The translations under genes were made by a program, and so were the position numbers. The notes beneath the pieces are model-generated. The model was not told the origin of the DNA and did not search any database. It saw only the letters and a list, made by a program, of their open reading frames with translations. Below, piece after piece: positions 5,944 through 7,132 of a DNA stretch of 7,132 nt (its first letter is position 1; each line of letters begins with the position of its first letter). Origin of the DNA: Chloroflexota bacterium (GTDB lineage: Bacteria; Chloroflexota; Anaerolineae; J102); assembly GCA_003353825.1 (NCBI GenBank), contig PIVW01000306.1, forward strand, positions 1-7,132, given 5' to 3'.

Positions 5944-6972
5944 ATGATACGAATCGCCATAATCGGCTGCGGCCTGATTGCTCCAGCCCATACAGAAGCT
6001 TTTGTACGGATAGCGGGTGCGCAAGTGGTTGCAGCGGTGAACCGAACGCTGTCCAAAGCCAAACAGTTGGCGGCGACCTATGATATCCCCGATATCTACA
6101 GTGACTACAGAGCTGTGCTGGGGCGCGCCGATGTCGACGCTGTTGCCATTCTCACCGGCAATGAAAGCCATCGCCAGATATCAGAAGCAGCCGCTGCCGC
6201 CGGCAAGCACATCCTTCTCGAAAAGCCCATGGCTCTGAATCTGAACGATGCTCAAGCTATCGTTCGAGCTGGCAAACAGCATGGGGTCAAACTGATGGTC
6301 GGGCAAACAGGCCGATATCTACCTATCAACCAAGGTATGAAAACGATCGTGGAACGAGGTGACGTGGGGAGACCGGTCTATTTGCACACAGTTTGGAATC
6401 ACGGCATCTTCTGGGGTGGGTGGCGTATCTGGCAGATCTGGCCGCAGTTTTCCGGTGGTCATATCCTTCACAATGGCGTTCACACACTCGATTTAGCAGC
6501 CTGGCTTCTAGACGATCCCATCAAGAGTGTTTACACCCTGGCCCATCGCGTTTCCAGCCCCAAATTGGAAACACAGCAGGATTTTCGTTTGATGGTACGT
6601 TGTGAGGGGGGGGCTATGGCCCTGCTCGAGACCAGCTATGCCCTGCCCACACGAGAATCTCACTACCGCACCACAGAACTGATCGGTGACGGCGGGCGCG
6701 CCACGCACAGCACCATGGATGATGGCCTGCTCTTTCACAGCAGCGGCATCGAGCCCACCGCCGAAGTCTCCCCCGATGCTTTCTACCATCAGAACCTGGC
6801 ATTCATTAATTATTTACAAGACGGGGGTCCGGCCCCAGTAAGTGGTGAAGATGGCATACGGGCGCTGGCAGCAGCCTTAGCGGCACGGCGCTCGTGGGAG
6901 GAAGACAGACCGGTCGAGATCAGCGAGATGCTCAGGGATGTACTCCCACTGGAGGTGGAACGTGGCAGCTAA
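5944..6972 (+). CDS. Gfo/Idh/MocA-family NAD(P)-dependent oxidoreductase
   Basis: Soluble cytoplasmic dehydrogenase of 342 residues, the usual family length; members oxidise or reduce sugars, inositols, sugar acids and amino sugars. The Rossmann fold begins at once: IRIAIIGCGLIAPAHTEAF (2-20) has G8-x-G10 and the conserved H16, and VVAAVNRT (28-35) is strand 2 with the cofactor-binding turn. ILLEKPMALN (90-99) holds the signature EKP with the presumed catalytic K94. The C-terminal domain starts near 122, and GGHILHNGVHTLDLAAWLL (171-189) supplies the conserved H180 and D183 of the active site. AGGA (5932-5935), 8 bases before the ATG, supports the start. It is first in the rightward operon and its last codons overlap the next gene. 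The substrate cannot be told from sequence; the nearby importer suggests a carbohydrate or polyol. An 8-G run (6606-6613) lies in the reading frame. Confidence 0.95.
   Translation: MIRIAIIGCGLIAPAHTEAFVRIAGAQVVAAVNRTLSKAKQLAATYDIPDIYSDYRAVLGRADVDAVAILTGNESHRQISEAAAAAGKHILLEKPMALNLNDAQAIVRAGKQHGVKLMVGQTGRYLPINQGMKTIVERGDVGRPVYLHTVWNHGIFWGGWRIWQIWPQFSGGHILHNGVHTLDLAAWLLDDPIKSVYTLAHRVSSPKLETQQDFRLMVRCEGGAMALLETSYALPTRESHYRTTELIGDGGRATHSTMDDGLLFHSSGIEPTAEVSPDAFYHQNLAFINYLQDGGPAPVSGEDGIRALAAALAARRSWEEDRPVEISEMLRDVLPLEVERGS
6951..6955 (+). promoter_or_regulatory. Shine-Dalgarno site deciding the GTG start of the last gene
   Basis: GGAGG lies inside the end of the preceding oxidoreductase gene, 6 bases before the GTG at 6962. 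It supports the non-ATG start and the 11-bp overlap of the two genes. Confidence 0.75.
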
Positions 6973-7132
6973 CAAAATTGGCGTTTGCCTTCTCAGCTGC
7001 GTGCGACACCAGCGTAGCTATGCGCCCTTGCTGGAGGCGCACCCAGACCTCGAGATCGTTTGTGTCGCAGATGAAGGAGATGTACCTGAGTGGATACACG
7101 AGGTCAATCGCAGCTTTGGCGAACGCTATCAA
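6962..7132 (+). CDS. Partial gene, probable second Gfo/Idh/MocA-like oxidoreductase
   Basis: Only the first 57 codons are in the window. From GTG the protein reads as a Rossmann start: strand 1 NKIGVCLLS (4-12), a loop and helix with RHQRSYAPLLEAHPD (15-29), strand 2 LEIVCVADE (30-38), then VPEWIHEVNRSFGERYQ (41-57). This order and the spacing of about 30 residues between the strands fit the N-terminal NAD(P)-binding domain of the Gfo/Idh/MocA superfamily. The classical GxGxxG/A is not present; LLSCVRHQRSYA stands in its place, as in divergent members with an LLSFAH-type loop. The GTG overlaps the previous gene by 11 bp and has GGAGG in front, so the two are co-translated. The missing part prevents checking the EKP and active-site motifs. 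Confidence 0.68.
   Translation, partial: MAANKIGVCLLSCVRHQRSYAPLLEAHPDLEIVCVADEGDVPEWIHEVNRSFGERYQ

Noticed and set aside
5632..6171. Minus-strand 179-codon frame opposite the oxidoreductase start
   Set aside because: It is the antisense shadow of the well-supported oxidoreductase N-terminus and of repeat DNA; no domain is recognisable.
1..7132. CRISPR array, tRNA, rRNA or transposase
   Set aside because: No regularly spaced 25-40 bp repeats, no cloverleaf and no transposase motif were seen on either strand; the repeats present are only 7-13 bp long.

Overview
The window looks like a chromosomal sugar- or oligopeptide-uptake locus of a Chloroflexota (Anaerolineae-like) bacterium. The evidence for the lineage is indirect: the substrate-binding lipoprotein has a Val/Glu/Lys-rich spacer ending in VVVTATPEA right after the lipobox, a style I associate with Chloroflexota lipoproteins, and the intergenic DNA carries short 7- and 8-bp degenerate tandem arrays. 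No rRNA, tRNA, CRISPR array, transposase or phage gene is visible.

Layout. Positions 1-5161 hold a leftward (minus-strand) operon for a complete peptide/nickel/oligosaccharide-type ABC importer. In transcription order these are a family-5 substrate-binding lipoprotein (5161-3452), a DppB/OppB-type permease (3382-2429), a DppC/OppC-type permease (2230-1313) and an ATPase (1311 to beyond position 1). The ATPase reading frame is open for all 437 visible codons. It contains a whole DppD-like half with its four-cysteine C-terminal domain, then a linker and the start of a second, DppF-like half, so both ATPases are fused in one polypeptide. A perfect 13-bp hairpin separates the binding protein from the permeases. 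A 198-bp gap with two inverted arrays of 8-bp repeats separates the two permeases.

Positions 5162-5943 are about 780 bp of divergent intergenic DNA with no convincing gene. Near its middle, a good rightward promoter (TTGACA-N16-TACAAT, extended -10) and a good leftward promoter (TTGACA-N17-TATACT) point towards each other. Both -10 boxes lie at equal distance from a 16-bp perfect dyad, CGTCAGA-TG-TCTGACG. This resembles the E. coli bioA/bioBFCD and argE/argCBH control regions, where one operator lies between face-to-face promoters.

Positions 5944-7132 hold the start of a rightward operon: a complete Gfo/Idh/MocA-type NAD(P)-dependent oxidoreductase and, overlapping it by 11 bp, the first 57 codons of what looks like a second member of the same superfamily with an unusual dinucleotide-binding loop.

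How the genes may work together (inference): the importer brings in an oligosaccharide, glycoside, polyol or related compound and the tandem oxidoreductases oxidise it or a breakdown product, with both operons set by one regulator acting at the shared dyad. The regulator itself is not in the window and the substrate cannot be read from the sequence.
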